Part shown: piece after piece, positions 1-12,700 of the stretch
How the letters are laid out: each line of letters begins with the position of its first letter
How positions within the stretch are numbered: position 1 is the stretch's first letter
Assembly (NCBI RefSeq): GCF_027172205.1
Contig: NC_070608.1
Location: forward strand, 41,031,501 to 41,095,500
Length of the DNA: 64,000 nucleotides
DNA from: Podarcis raffonei
Taxonomy: Eukaryota > Chordata > Lepidosauria > Squamata > Lacertidae
Reading direction: 5' to 3'
Notes under the pieces: model-generated
Database searches by the model: none
The model's input: only the letters and a program-made list of their open reading frames with translations
What the model was told of the DNA's origin: nothing
Made by a program: the position numbers and the translations under genes

Positions 1-508
1 CTTGACCCTTTGTGTCATGGAACATTAGCAAGAATTAAAACAGTTCTAAAGGAGTGCAATCTGTGGTTCGTAAGATCAGGAATATGATTTCCAGTTCTAG
101 CCCAAGTATAGCCACTGGTACTTTTGTTCTACTACAGAGATGTAACTGGTACTACTGAGTGGAGAGGAGTTGTCCTTCATCTGCATTCACAACTTCTGTA
201 GGTTTTCTGGGTTTATTCATAGGAACAGCTGAGGCATATGTAAGTCAGTGCTGACCAGAGCTTAGTAAGAATTGTGGTTCTACCAATTTGAGATACTAGT
301 AGCTGGCTGCTATGTTATAGGCATTGTGTAGGAGTATGTCAAACACCTGCCTGCGATAGGGTACAAGAGAAATTTAATTTAATAAGTTTTGGCATTTCAC
401 CAAGTGGTATCTCCTCCTCATTCAGCTATATCAAGTGATAAACTAGTTTAAGTACTTTGGCTGTTAACAAGAGTGAAAAATTATTGTCTGATTAAATTTC
501 TGCTTCAG
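1..508 (+). other. PRKDC intron (partial)
   Basis: Intronic by position, ending at the acceptor before 509. I recognise no gene, RNA or repeat in it. Confidence 0.7.
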
Positions 509-713
509 AAATTTGGGAAGGAATTTGACAAACACTTTGGAAAAGGAGGTTCCAAGCTGCTAAATATGACAGACAGGGACTTCAACAGTATTGTGGAGCC
601 TCTTTTATTAAAGATGAGAGATTGTCAAAAAGAACCTGGAAATCTGAAGGAGTGCTCAACTTGGATGAGTGACTTCAAACCAGAATTCTTGAGGACTGAG
701 CTGGAAGTTCCTG
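509..713 (+). CDS. PRKDC: PRKDC exon a (kinase N-lobe start)
   Basis: The acceptor follows tgcttcag and the donor is G|GTAAGC. It encodes [18 protein letters not shown] through LRTELEVPG, closely like human DNA-PKcs just before the kinase core. It starts in phase 0 and ends one base into a glycine codon completed by the next exon. Confidence 0.95.
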
Positions 714-3700
714 GTAAGCTATGGTTTCAGTTGGTAATCTGGAGAATATTATTCCATTGCTAAATGAAATAATGGTTATTAAAGTTCATTTTCGTTTAAT
801 ACACTGCATAGTTAAGACCTACAGAGTGACTGACTGACTATCTATTCTTAAAAGTAGATAAACTTTTATTCTTTGGCAGATACTTTCTGACCATTATGAC
901 TTCTTCTAAGCAACTTTTGCAGGATGTAACATTTATTTAGGAGTTCTGTCCAAATGTATTACCAAAATCTAATAGCTCACGTTAAAATAAACACATACCG
1001 TATTTTTCGCTCTATAGGACACACCTTGTTTTAGAGGGGGAGAACAAGAAAAAAAATTCTCCCCCTCTCTGCTCAGCGCCCCTTCAGCGAAGCGGCAGGA
1101 GAAACGGAGCCCCTTCCATTTCTCCTCCCGCTTCGCTGAAGGGGCGCTGCGCAGCTCTCCTTCTCTGCTGAAGCCAGGAGAGTCTTGCTCTCCTGGCTTC
1201 AGCAAAAGGAACCCGAAGCCTCCAGAGCGCAGCGCGAGTTCCAGCTGTGCTCCAGAGGCTTCACGTTCCTTTCGCTGAAGCCAGGGGAATCTATCCCTGA
1301 TGCCTGGAGCAATGCGAAGCCTCCGAAGCGCAGAGGGAGCGCTCCCTCTGCGCTTCAGAGGCTTCGCGTTGCTATCACTGACGCCAAGGAGCCTGCATTT
1401 GCTCCAAAGGACGCACACACATTTCCCCTTAATTTTTGGAGGGGAAAAAGTGTGTCCTATAGAGCGAAAAATACAGTACCAATTGCAATGAATGATTGTG
1501 GTTGGAATTTATTTTAAAACCTGTAGTGGATCTAAGAGCCACAAAGTTAATATGTCTTGCTGGTGACACGTCTGAAGCACAGAATATGTGGGCTCCTGTG
1601 CGAGACACTTTTGCTCCTTATTTGCCACTGTTCAGGACCAAGTGCCACCATGTATCCTTAGCAGCCACAGTCTTTTCTAAAAGAAAGGAAACTGAGCTGG
1701 GGGTTGTTCCCTGAAACCGGTCTTTGTCCTGCCTCCTTGGAGTCTAACATGGTTAGCAAGGCTGATAACCAGCAACTTATTTTGAGGGCAGTTTTGCTGT
1801 CATGATCAGGATTGTTAGAATAATGTTGGGATCACACCAGCACAAACAAGATCATGAGAAGAGTCTCTTAGCCACAGGAATTTTCTGCCAGTATAATGTT
1901 TCTACCTTACTCAGCAATTGTGGATAGGGTGGAGGGCATGCTGACCAGGACAGGAGGTCAAGGGACAGATTTTTGCTTTTTTTAATCCTTCCCTCAGTTG
2001 GAACCAGTGGGGGGGGGGATTAACCATGCCTACCACAGCCTAGGGCCTCTTAAAGGGGCCTTGCATCCAAGACTTCCTGTAACCTGGCTCCAGAATGCCC
2101 CATTCTACAGGATACAGATGTCAAAAACACCACCAGCCTTACACCCATGGAACTCTCTGCAGCTGATTCCCCCCCCCCCCTCAGTGGTAAAGGGGCACTT
2201 TCCCCTCCATCCACTGGATCAGTAGGCTAGGAATGCACTGTTAATCACACAAATGTTTGAAAGCTCAATTAAAGCATTACATTTTATTTATTCAGGTCAA
2301 TATGACGGTAAAGGAAAACCATTGCCAGAATATCATGCACAAATTTCTGGATTTGATGAGAGGGTATGTTACTATATTAATGTGCATATTTTTTCATGTG
2401 TCTATTGAAAGGTAAAGGTACACTTACGGATATATTAATAAGTGTGCATTGTGCATATAAACAGATATCACCCACATCTGGTGAAATTTTATATCTATAG
2501 TAACTTTTTTCTGCATTCTCACACTGCAGAGATGCAGATGGAGTTTCTCCTATAACGTAATTTATATATTGCAATGTTTTCTCACCCTTTCTTGAGTGAA
2601 AACCTTTCCCCACCCCATTTTGTCCAAGATAAAAGTTATGGAGTCCATCCGGAAACCAAAGCGTATAATTATCAGAGGTAGCGATGAGCGGGAATATCCC
2701 TTTCTTGTGAAGGGAGGAGAGGATCTCCGGCAAGACCAGCGCATTGAGCAGCTCTTTGATGTTATGAACACCATCCTTTCAAGAGATGCTGCCTGCAGCC
2801 AAAGAAACATGAAATTAAAAACTTACCAAGTTATACCAATGACTACCAGGTAGGGGCTTCCTGACCTCCTTCACATATAGTACAGTGGTACCTCGGGTTA
2901 CATATGCTTCAGGTTACAGACTCTGCTAACCCAGAAATAGTGCTTCAGGTTAAGAACTTTGCTTCAGGATGAGAACAGAAATCATGCTCCGGTGGTGCGG
3001 CAGCAGCAGGAGGCCCCATTAGCTAAAGTGGTGCTTTAGGTTAAGAACAGTTTCAGGTTAAGTACGGACCTCCGGAACGAATTAAGTACTTAACCCGAGG
3101 TACCACTGTATATGTGCTCCAGTCTTTGTTGCATGAATTAGGAGGAGAAATGTCTTTACAGCAGGCCCACCATATAAGGAGAACCTTGGAACATCTTTTG
3201 TAGGGTTGCTCAACACCAGTAATTGCAAACTGGCAATTTTTTGGCAAATTTTTTCTGTGTTGCTTGTTTAACTGCAAAGTTTTCTGTGTCTTCCCGTGAA
3301 CTCATAATTTTAAACATGTGAGATATCCCGAAGAGCAGGCTGTGCATCTTTGCACTACCCAACCATCTTCCTTGACCGTTTGTCTGAACCTATGGTCAGA
3401 ACATAGGGAAGATTTATCTATAGAGAAACAGTAACAACCAGGTAAATCCATGCATCAGAGCAATAAAGGAAGAAGCAGCATTAGATGCCTATCATAATGT
3501 TTAGCTGGTGCTTTATACTGCTTTACAAATGGATGCATATAATTTGCTTGAGTGAAGCAGATTTTCCCCCCAAACTCTTGCTTACCTTTTTAATTCTTGT
3601 GTGAATTACATTTTAATACACTTTAAGTAGTGAAGCTAAAAACAAAAGAAAAGTGTCCACTAGTTTGCATCCTCTACATTTTTACCCCTTTATTAAATAA

Positions 3701-6700
3701 TAATTTTCTGTGTTTGTTGTTACCTTGGCTATATTTTCTTTCAGACTAGGGCTGATTGAGTGGCTTGAGAATACCTGCACTTTAAAGGAGTTCCTTCTGA
3801 AGAACATGTCTGAACAGGAAAAAAACGATTATAACAGGTAATGAAGGTGCATAAATCTGTTTCTTGGATGTTAATGGCATTCTTTGGAGATAGCTGAAGA
3901 ATTGTGATAATATCCATAGGAACAATTGGCATTAATCATCAGATGTCAAAGTACTTCCTATCTTAGATTAATAATTGGCAGCTATTTGTTTAACGGGTGA
4001 CACTTCACCTCTGACCTACATTTTCTGTCTGCTTCTTTAAACAAACAGCATGTATCACCCATGGCTTCTTCGTCATTTTCTTATCAACAGATTGCTTTTT
4101 ACAAGCAAAGGATTTTTTTTTTAATGTTACTTTGAATTAGGAAGTGAACTTCAGTCAGAATGGAGAGTAGTATAAATGCATGTTCAGCATTGAAATCAAT
4201 GGAAATGGATTATAATTCCTGTGATGGAGAATCTGGAGAGCCACAACTCTTAACTTGTCATTGTGACCAGAAACCATATCCAAAGCCTGTTCTGATCTTG
4301 GGACTAACTTGTACTCACATGAGCAAACCCTATAATGTTGAAAACAAACCAGTAAGTGTAGTGACAGGCAGTGACTTCAGAGGGGGAATTGTGGCTGTTT
4401 TATTCTTCCTCTGTCCTGCTGTTGCTACGCTGCTCCAGAACTAAACCATGGTTTGGCTTAACATTATGTGTGCACCCAGGCTTGTGGTTTGTCTTCTCCA
4501 AACAAATCATGAGCTGTCAAATCAAGAACAAGCTTTGGTTTTTACAGATCATGGTTTGTTGAGAGTGAGACAAACCACAGCTTAGCTCTAGATAGCGCAA
4601 TAGCAGTAAGAATGGGAGAAGATGAAAGTTTATCTTTGTGTGAACACTAGATTCTAGAAGTGAACTTTGCCTTGGAAGCAGAACATGTTTCGCTTCCTGT
4701 TGAGTGTGTTTCATTTGTAAAATTGAGTCCCCTGCTGGTATGGGAAAGCAGTTTAAGAATGTTTTGGTTTAAGAATGGACTTCCGGAACAGATTAAGTTC
4801 ATAAACCAAAGTACCACTGTGTTGAAATTAAGGAGCATAGTTAAGTTAGTTCCATTATATTTCAGTGAGTCTGCTCTGAGTACGTGAGTTAAATACCACT
4901 CAGTATTCAAAGAGAATACTGATAAACATAACAATCATGTAGAAAGTACTAATATTCAGAAACTATTTCTTAGCTAGTGAAGCAAATTATAAGTTATTCT
5001 TTACAAGTTTACACTTTTAAGGAGGTAGTTGTGGAATGAATTGAATTAACAGTGCTTTAAATGTATTGTGCCTCATTTGGAGTGTTTTTCACTGAGGAAG
5101 AAACTGCCAGTGTGTTCAATGCTGAAGAATCGGTTCATAAAGCTGTACCAGCTGTATGTTACTTGGAAGAAGACAGAAGGAAATGACAAAGCTTGCTTAA
5201 TGTGGTCACGAATGTGTTCTGCAAGTCAGGAACTTGTGTAATACTAGTGTGCCTATTGAAATAGAAATTTGCTATAAACAAACATTAAGGACAAAATATA
5301 GTAGACTCAGTACTTCCTAGGAGCTCGTTCTTCAATGATGCTTGGAAACAGCATCTCTCGAAGTTCACTTTCAGAAATGGTTTGATTCATTAATTGCTCT
5401 TTAACAGCACAGTACCCCAATGCTTGTGTTCCTTTCAGGTAATATAGAAGTAAATTACTTGCTTTCCCCCCTTTTTATTCAGCTACAAGGGTCCTCGTGC
5501 TGATTATACTGACTGGCTGTCCAAGATGGCAGAGAAGAATACAAGCCCTGTTGCACGCTACACATACATGTACAAGTGAGTCTTAGAAATAATTGTTACC
5601 CATTTATCTCTCAGTGGCTTGTGATATCATCAACCATGCTATCCTTCAACAGCTGTCCAAGTCAGGGGTGGGTGGCACCAATTCTATGATGTGAGGCCCT
5701 TCATTTGCCTCCTCCACGAGGGATCTGGAGGGTGGCAACACTAGAGCAAGCCTTTTCTGCAGTGGCTCCCTGCTTGTGGAATGCTCTCCCCAGGGAGGGT
5801 TGCCTGGCCCCTTTGTTACATACCTTTAGTTACCAGGCAAAAACATTCTTCTTCTTCCCCCAGGCCCTTTGGCCAACTAAACAATCCATGGCCTTTTAAA
5901 CTGTGTGTGGGTGGATTATTTTGTTTTTGTTTGTCACAAAGTTTTGTATTTTTGTGCTTTTATATTGTAACCCCACCCTGTGTTCCTTGGGTAAGGGTGG
6001 TATAGAAATTCAAATGATGATGATCATTAAGTTTCTTCCCTTACTAATGTGGCAGAGATTTTCTGGTTGTGCTGCTGGCTACTGGCTCATGTCCACAGAA
6101 AAATTGGGAGTTAGAAACCCACTTCTTCCTTTTTTAAAAAAAAAAGTAATCTGCAGTGATTGCATGCACATATTGGTGCCCCTTCCCGATTCCTGCATTG
6201 GCTTGAAGAAGCCGATTCTTACAGAAAACGTTTCTCAGGGCACCAACGATAAAGGGCAATATCAAATGGTGCTGTCCTGCTTGCATAACATATCTGCTTG
6301 CACAAACAGGAAGTTCCTTTCTGCAGTCTCCCTCCACCCAACCTACTCTAGAAGTTGTGGAACCCACCAAAGGAACTCTGCCAGGTCTGCTGCTACCATG
6401 CCTTGCCCACCATCTCTGCTTGGGAATCTAAGAGAGCATATTGCCGGTCCAAAATGTTCAATTCAACCTAAGGGTGTGTGGGTGAAACCAGTTCTCTCTG
6501 CTTGATTCCCATTTTCTAATTATATGGTTATAATTGTCATTGTTTTGCTCACTTCTAGGAGAGCTGATCGTAAAGAAACAGTGATGTCTTTCCATCGCCG
6601 AGAGAACCGTGTTCCTGAAGACCTGTTAAGGTGTGTTCTTGTGTAATATGGGTTTCAAAATAGTACCGAGGATTAATGTTGCTGAATGAAGGGTTGCTTC

Positions 6701-9700
6701 CAGTAATCCTCATATGGCCTCCTCATTTTTCCACATGCAGGCTGCTGGCCCGCAATTCCTATTAGAAACAAAACAAAACACCAACCCTCTCTTTGGGCCC
6801 TTCAAACTTCAGCCTGTGCCACACTGATAATCATCTAGCCCCTTCTCCAGTTTCCGATTATTAGCATGTGGGTGGAACAGTGAGGAAGATGGGCAGCTCT
6901 TTGTTCTGAATTCATAATGTTTCCCCTTCTTAGAAACAGCTGAAGCCAATCTTAATATGTATAAATATATTGCTTTTCTTAAGGAGGGCCTTTGTTAAGA
7001 TGAGTACAACACCGGAGGCCTTGCTATCTCTGCGATCCCATTTCGCCAGCTCCCATGCGTTGATGTGCATCAGCCACTGGATTCTTGGTATTGGAGACAG
7101 ACACTTATCTAACTTCATGATCAGCATGGAGACAGGTGGCATGGTGGGAATAGACTTTGGACATGCGTTCGGTTCTGCCACACAGGTATTCTCCTTTTCA
7201 AACTGTTTTTTTTTTTAATATTAAATTGAATGGAACGCTAATAGGTCAGGGGGACTGTAAAGATTCAGAATCGCTCTTGCTTCCTCTTTGGGATATTTGT
7301 TTATTTTGCTTGTTAGTCAGGTGGAGCAGGATCTTACATGATACTGCCTGTCCCCCCGCCCCACTTTTTGAACCTTGCACACTACTTAATGACACTTTCT
7401 GGTTTTCTTCAAAGTCTTTATTAGGCGTTACAGATATAGACCATCTTAAAACATCCCTATGCAAAATTTTAAAAATATATACAAAGAAGCAGCCACAGAA
7501 GATATATAGTAATAGAACTTCCTGAGTGTCTTCCTGTTAAATCAAGCCATTCATCACTCTAAGAGTTACTGTTGACAGAAACTCAGCCACCCTTGCACCT
7601 CCAGGTTAATATCAGACAGGTAGAATCTGATATTTTCATTGTGCCATGATGTTAAATATGTATTTTCCCTCTTTTTGGATAGTTTAAGTACCGTAGCTGG
7701 TTGTACAGTGGACAGTAGAAAAGAATATGTTCTACATCCTCAACGTCTATCATTTCTAGGGATGTTTAAATACCTGCCCTTAACAAAGGCTGAGGGGAAA
7801 ATATTCAGTTGGGCTAACATAAATGCACTGTGTTGGGTTGGAATTGCCGTATTTTTCGCTCCATAGGATGCACTTTTTCCCTCTTAAAAACTAAGGGGGA
7901 AAGTCTCTGCGTCCTATGGAGCGAATGCCGGGGGGAGGGAGGCAGGAAAAGCCCCCAAGAGCCGCACACAAGCTTCGTGCGGCTCTTTTCCCCAGGAGGG
8001 AGAAGGGACCACCGCTCCCCAACCTGTTCTGGGGGCTGGGGACGGGGGAAGCTCGGGCTCCTCCCGCCCCCAGGTCCGGGAGCGGAGGCAAGGCAGTTCG
8101 TGCTGCGCTCCGGGGGTTTCAGGCAGCTATCCGCAAGCCTTCGGAGAGCAGCGGGAGTTCTCGCTGTGCTCAGAAGGCTCATGGATAGCCGCCTGGAGAG
8201 TGGGAGGGGTCGGTGCTGGAGAGGCGCTGCACAGTTTTCCCTCTCTGCGCAGCGCCCCTACAGCGAAGCGGGAGGAGAAATGGAAGGGGCTCCGTTTCTC
8301 CTGCCGCTTCGCTGAAGGGGCGCTGAGCAGAGAGCGGGAGAGTTTTTTTCCCCTGTTCTCCCCCTCCTATAGTCGGATGCGTCCTATAGAGCGAAAAATA
8401 CGGTACTAGCTTTGAGATATACCGTATTTTTTGCTCTATAGGGCGCACCTAGTTTTCAGAGGGGGAAATCAAGGAAAGAAATATGATCCCCCCCCCAAGC
8501 TCTGGGAGAAGCGGACAGGCTGCATGCAGCCTGTGCGCTTCTCCCTGCTATTGCGGGAGGTGGGCGAATTCCCCCAGCTCCTGCAAAAGCGCACAGGAGC
8601 CGCACGTGACTCCTGCGAGCTTTTCGACCAGGAGGGAGAAGGGACTTACGTGGCCAGTCGGTCCCTTCTCCCTCCTTGGGGAAAAGCCCCCAAGAGCGGC
8701 GCGGCTCCTGCGGGCTTTTCTACGAGGTGGGGGAATTCGCCCACCTCCTAGAAATGCCCGCAGAAGCTGCACACCCTTTAAAGAGCGCATGGCTCCTGCG
8801 GGCTTTTCGACCCAGCTTGTGGGGCTGGCGCTGGGCGGAAGCGCTGCTTTCCCCCACCGCCAGCCTCAAAGACCAGCCTCTCCTGGCTTCAGCGAAAGCA
8901 ACGCGAAGCCTCTGGAGTGCAGGCTTCGGAGGCTTAGCGTTGCTATCGCTGAAGCCAAGGAGCCTGCATTCGCTCCATAGGACGCACACACATTTCCCCT
9001 TAATTTTTGGAGGGGGAAAAGTGCGTCCTATAGAGAGAAAAATACGGTAAGTGATCCTGTTATTGGTTGTATTTAACCCATAGAACTTGGGGGAGCAGAT
9101 TTTCTTTACAGCTGACTCAATGTTTTGTTTTTCAATATCCCTTAATCTAACTTAGATATATTATAAATATATAGTTCACTAGAATTATTAATTTCAAGTT
9201 TGTTGATCTTAATACAGAATTTTATTGTAACATCTGCCAAATAAAACTCAGTATCAAAGGTTACCTCTCCTCAGATATCCCTAACACGAAAGATGTAAAA
9301 TAAGGTTGTCTTCCTGCCCCTTTCCTCTTTATTTTTATCAGATCATCCAAAAAACAGAATCACATGCCCCCCAAATTAACCAAAACCCAGTCCCACTTTT
9401 ACTGTATGCGGATGATGCGACCTTATTATCACTGATGAGGATAGGTTTGAATTGTCTTTTTCTTGAGTGTAATATTTTAAAAGTATGCATACTCACCTGG
9501 AACATTCAGGGAATAGTCCAGCCATTTTTAAGCAGGAGCTTGTTGTCATAGCAGAAGACTGGAAAAATCAAAACATGGTATTCAACTAAGTTTTATTCAA
9601 GGAAGACCCACTGAAGTTAATGGCCCTAACTCCCCCCCCCCCCATGTTGAAGCACGACAATCTTTTTAAAACAAAAAACAAATAAAACCACCTCTATCAC

Positions 9701-12700
9701 TGTAATACAGTATTAGTAAAACCAAGATGGTGAGGATCTGGGTCTCCAATTCATGGCTACAGAATGGATCACCTTAAATTGTTGAGTAAAAAGGCAGAAA
9801 GGAGAGCAAGATTTACATGGGCCAAAAACAGAGATGGCAAGCTGAAAGCTGCTGTAAGCTCCCTGAAGAAAAGGCAAGATAAACATATGCTGGTTTCATT
9901 AAAAGCAATTTCCCTTAAATATTATACTGAATTCTGCCTTTCCATAAATGACCTGTATGAAAGAATTATGAATCCTGATGTATGAAGGAAAAGAGCAATT
10001 GTTAGTGGTTGAAAAATTCATAAATAATAAATAAACTTTTAATTTTTCTTGTATGCAGTTTCTGCCAGTGCCAGAGTTGATGCCTTTCCGTTTGACTCGC
10101 CAGTTCATTAATTTGATGTTGCCCATGAAGGAATCGGGTCTTCTTTACAATGTGATGGTGCATTCCTTAAGAGCCTACCGTGCAGATCAAGATTTTCTCA
10201 TTAATACTATGGATGTGTTTGTGAAGGAGCCTTCCTTAGATTGGAAAGTAGGTTCTTTTTTTCATCCCGGTTTGTCTAAACAAAGAAGAGGAATGGTTAT
10301 GTGAATGCTGTAAGGTAGGGGGTAGCCATTGTGGTGACCACCAGACATAGTTGGACTACAACTCCCATCATTCTTGGCTACAGGCCATGCTAGCTGGGGC
10401 TGATGGGAACTAGAGTCCGGCAACATTGGCTACTTCTGCTGTAAGGAAAAGAGTGACTTGTAAAACTTCCTATTTGGTACACAGTGATAGAGTTGCAGTT
10501 TCCCAATGTTAGGTTACATTGTTGTGTTTGTGGCAGGGATGGCTTGCCACAAACAGTGCATATGCCAGGAGGATTGAGATGGGAAAGAGAGGAAAGAAAT
10601 TATGGGTGGGAATACCATTCATGAGAGCAGGGATTTAGGGAGGGAGGAAAGTGGGGTTAGGAGTTGGATAATGGGGGGAGGAAGAAAGATCTGGCTTAGA
10701 AGAGGTAGGGATGGTTTGAGAAGTGAGTTGTTGATCAACAGAGAATGTAAGGAAGAATGCCCCATAGTCTATTGCTTTGGGGTAGGTCAGGGGGGACAAT
10801 TACATGCTTAAGTATTAACCAAAACGTTGGGTGAAAACTCATGTTTTTAAAGGATTCGTTACACAAAGTGCCGTATTTTTCGTTCTATAGGACGCACCCG
10901 ACCATAGGACGCACCTTGTTTTAGAGGGGGAGAAGAAGAAGAAAAAAATCTCCCCCTCTCTGCCCAGCGCCCCTTCAGCGAAGCGGCAGGAGGTGCTGCA
11001 CAGAGAGGGGGAGATTTTTCCCCCCTTGTTCTCCCCCTCTAAAACAAGGTGCCATTCAAGGTGAGTTCAGTCACCTTCAGGCAGCTACCTTGGAAGCCTG
11101 GAGAGCGAGAGGGGTCAATGTGCACTGACCCCTCTTGCTCTCCAGGCTTCAGTGAAGGCAACCCGAAGCCTCCGTAGCGCTGTGGGAGTTCCCACTGCGC
11201 TCGGGAGGCTTCGGGTTCCTTTCAACCTGCTCTTTGGGGCTGGTGGGGGGAAGCCCACCGCCAGCCCCAAAGAGCAGGTCAGGGAGCAGCGGAAAGGCAC
11301 GCAGCCCTCCCGCTGCTCCGCGAGCTTCTCGGGGCTGCCGCTCGCGGTCTTGGCTTCTGCCATAGCCACGCGCAACCTCTCCAGCCGGGAGAGCAATACC
11401 GCCACCTCCTGCAAAAGCCACAGGAGTCATGCACACTTTAAGGAGTGTGCGGCTCCTGTAGGCTTTTCTACGAGGAGGGAGAAGGGACTGACTGGCCGCG
11501 TCAGTCCCTTCTCCCTCCTGAGGAAAAGCCCGCAAGAGCAGCGCGGAGCTTGTGTGCAGCTTTTGGGGGCTTTTCCTGCCTGCCTCCCCCCTGCATTCCC
11601 TCCATAGGACGCACACACATTTCTCCTTCATTTTTGGAGGGGGAAAAGTGTGTCCTATAGAGCGAAAAATACGGTAGTTTGTACCTCATTAGTCATTTTT
11701 AGAAAACACTTCATTCAAGAATGTCCAGCCTTCCAATGCCGCCACAGCACTGCTGGAACTCATGAAGTAAGTTCTCATTCCATGCCAGCCTGATAAAGTA
11801 AGAAATCCAGGCACTCACCCACAGTTCCTTTTGACAGCAGCATCACCTTTACCATAATCTGGAACAAAGCTAACATGGGAAGGAGCCACCCCCTAAGGAC
11901 TACTCCCATACAACCAGGACCTACCATAGCAGCCTGGCAAGGGCACACACTGCAGGGTTCCCACTGTGAACTATCAGAAGGGAGGAATTGCCTGTCAGTC
12001 CTTTGAAGGAGCTTAAAACAAAATTTTAAAATAAGATTGACTACTATCTTTACATCATTACTCTTCCAGTCAGTTATTAGAAAAGTGTGCACTTTCTGTA
12101 CTGAAAATCTAAGCAATACTAAAGTAACCATAATGCCATTTTCCTATCATTTTTACCATATTCACGCCCCCTCAAATATCTAAATATCAGGCATGTCTGT
12201 CATGCCTTGTACTTAATATCATGCCTTATGCTGTGATGTATACTGTGAAGACTGCAGTATTGTTTGTCATGATTGGGTATGTGCCATTTCTTTCCAGAAT
12301 TTTGAATTGAAGCAGTTGAAAAAAGGAGGCACATGGACTAAGGAAATAAATACAGAGGAGATTAATTGGTACCCCATTCAAAAAGTAAATTTTGCAAGAA
12401 GAAAATTAGCAGGTGCTAATCCAGCAGTGATTACCAGGTATATGTTTCTCTCAAGTGCTTTGAAATGTTCAGCGTGTCGATTTGCTTTCCCAAATGAGGC
12501 TGTGTGCAAGCACAGAACTCATAAAGTGTGTGATTTAATTGAAACAAAAATGAATAATTGCTGGGGACCTGCAGTAATTATCTAGGTAAAATGGGAAGTT
12601 GAGCACCTTGGTGCATTTGCAGAAAGGAAGCTCACATTTTTAAAAATTAAAAATAAAGCATACTTTGCAAGCAGGGTCAATGCTGCAGCCCCATTGTCTG

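Noticed and set aside
7814-9050. Many 60-165 codon frames on both strands
   Set aside because: They lie inside the foldback elements, where GC-rich inverted repeats make mirrored open frames; no family recognised.
11115-11689. Overlapping frames on both strands up to 160 codons
   Set aside because: Same cause: hairpin cargo of the foldback element at 10869-11676.
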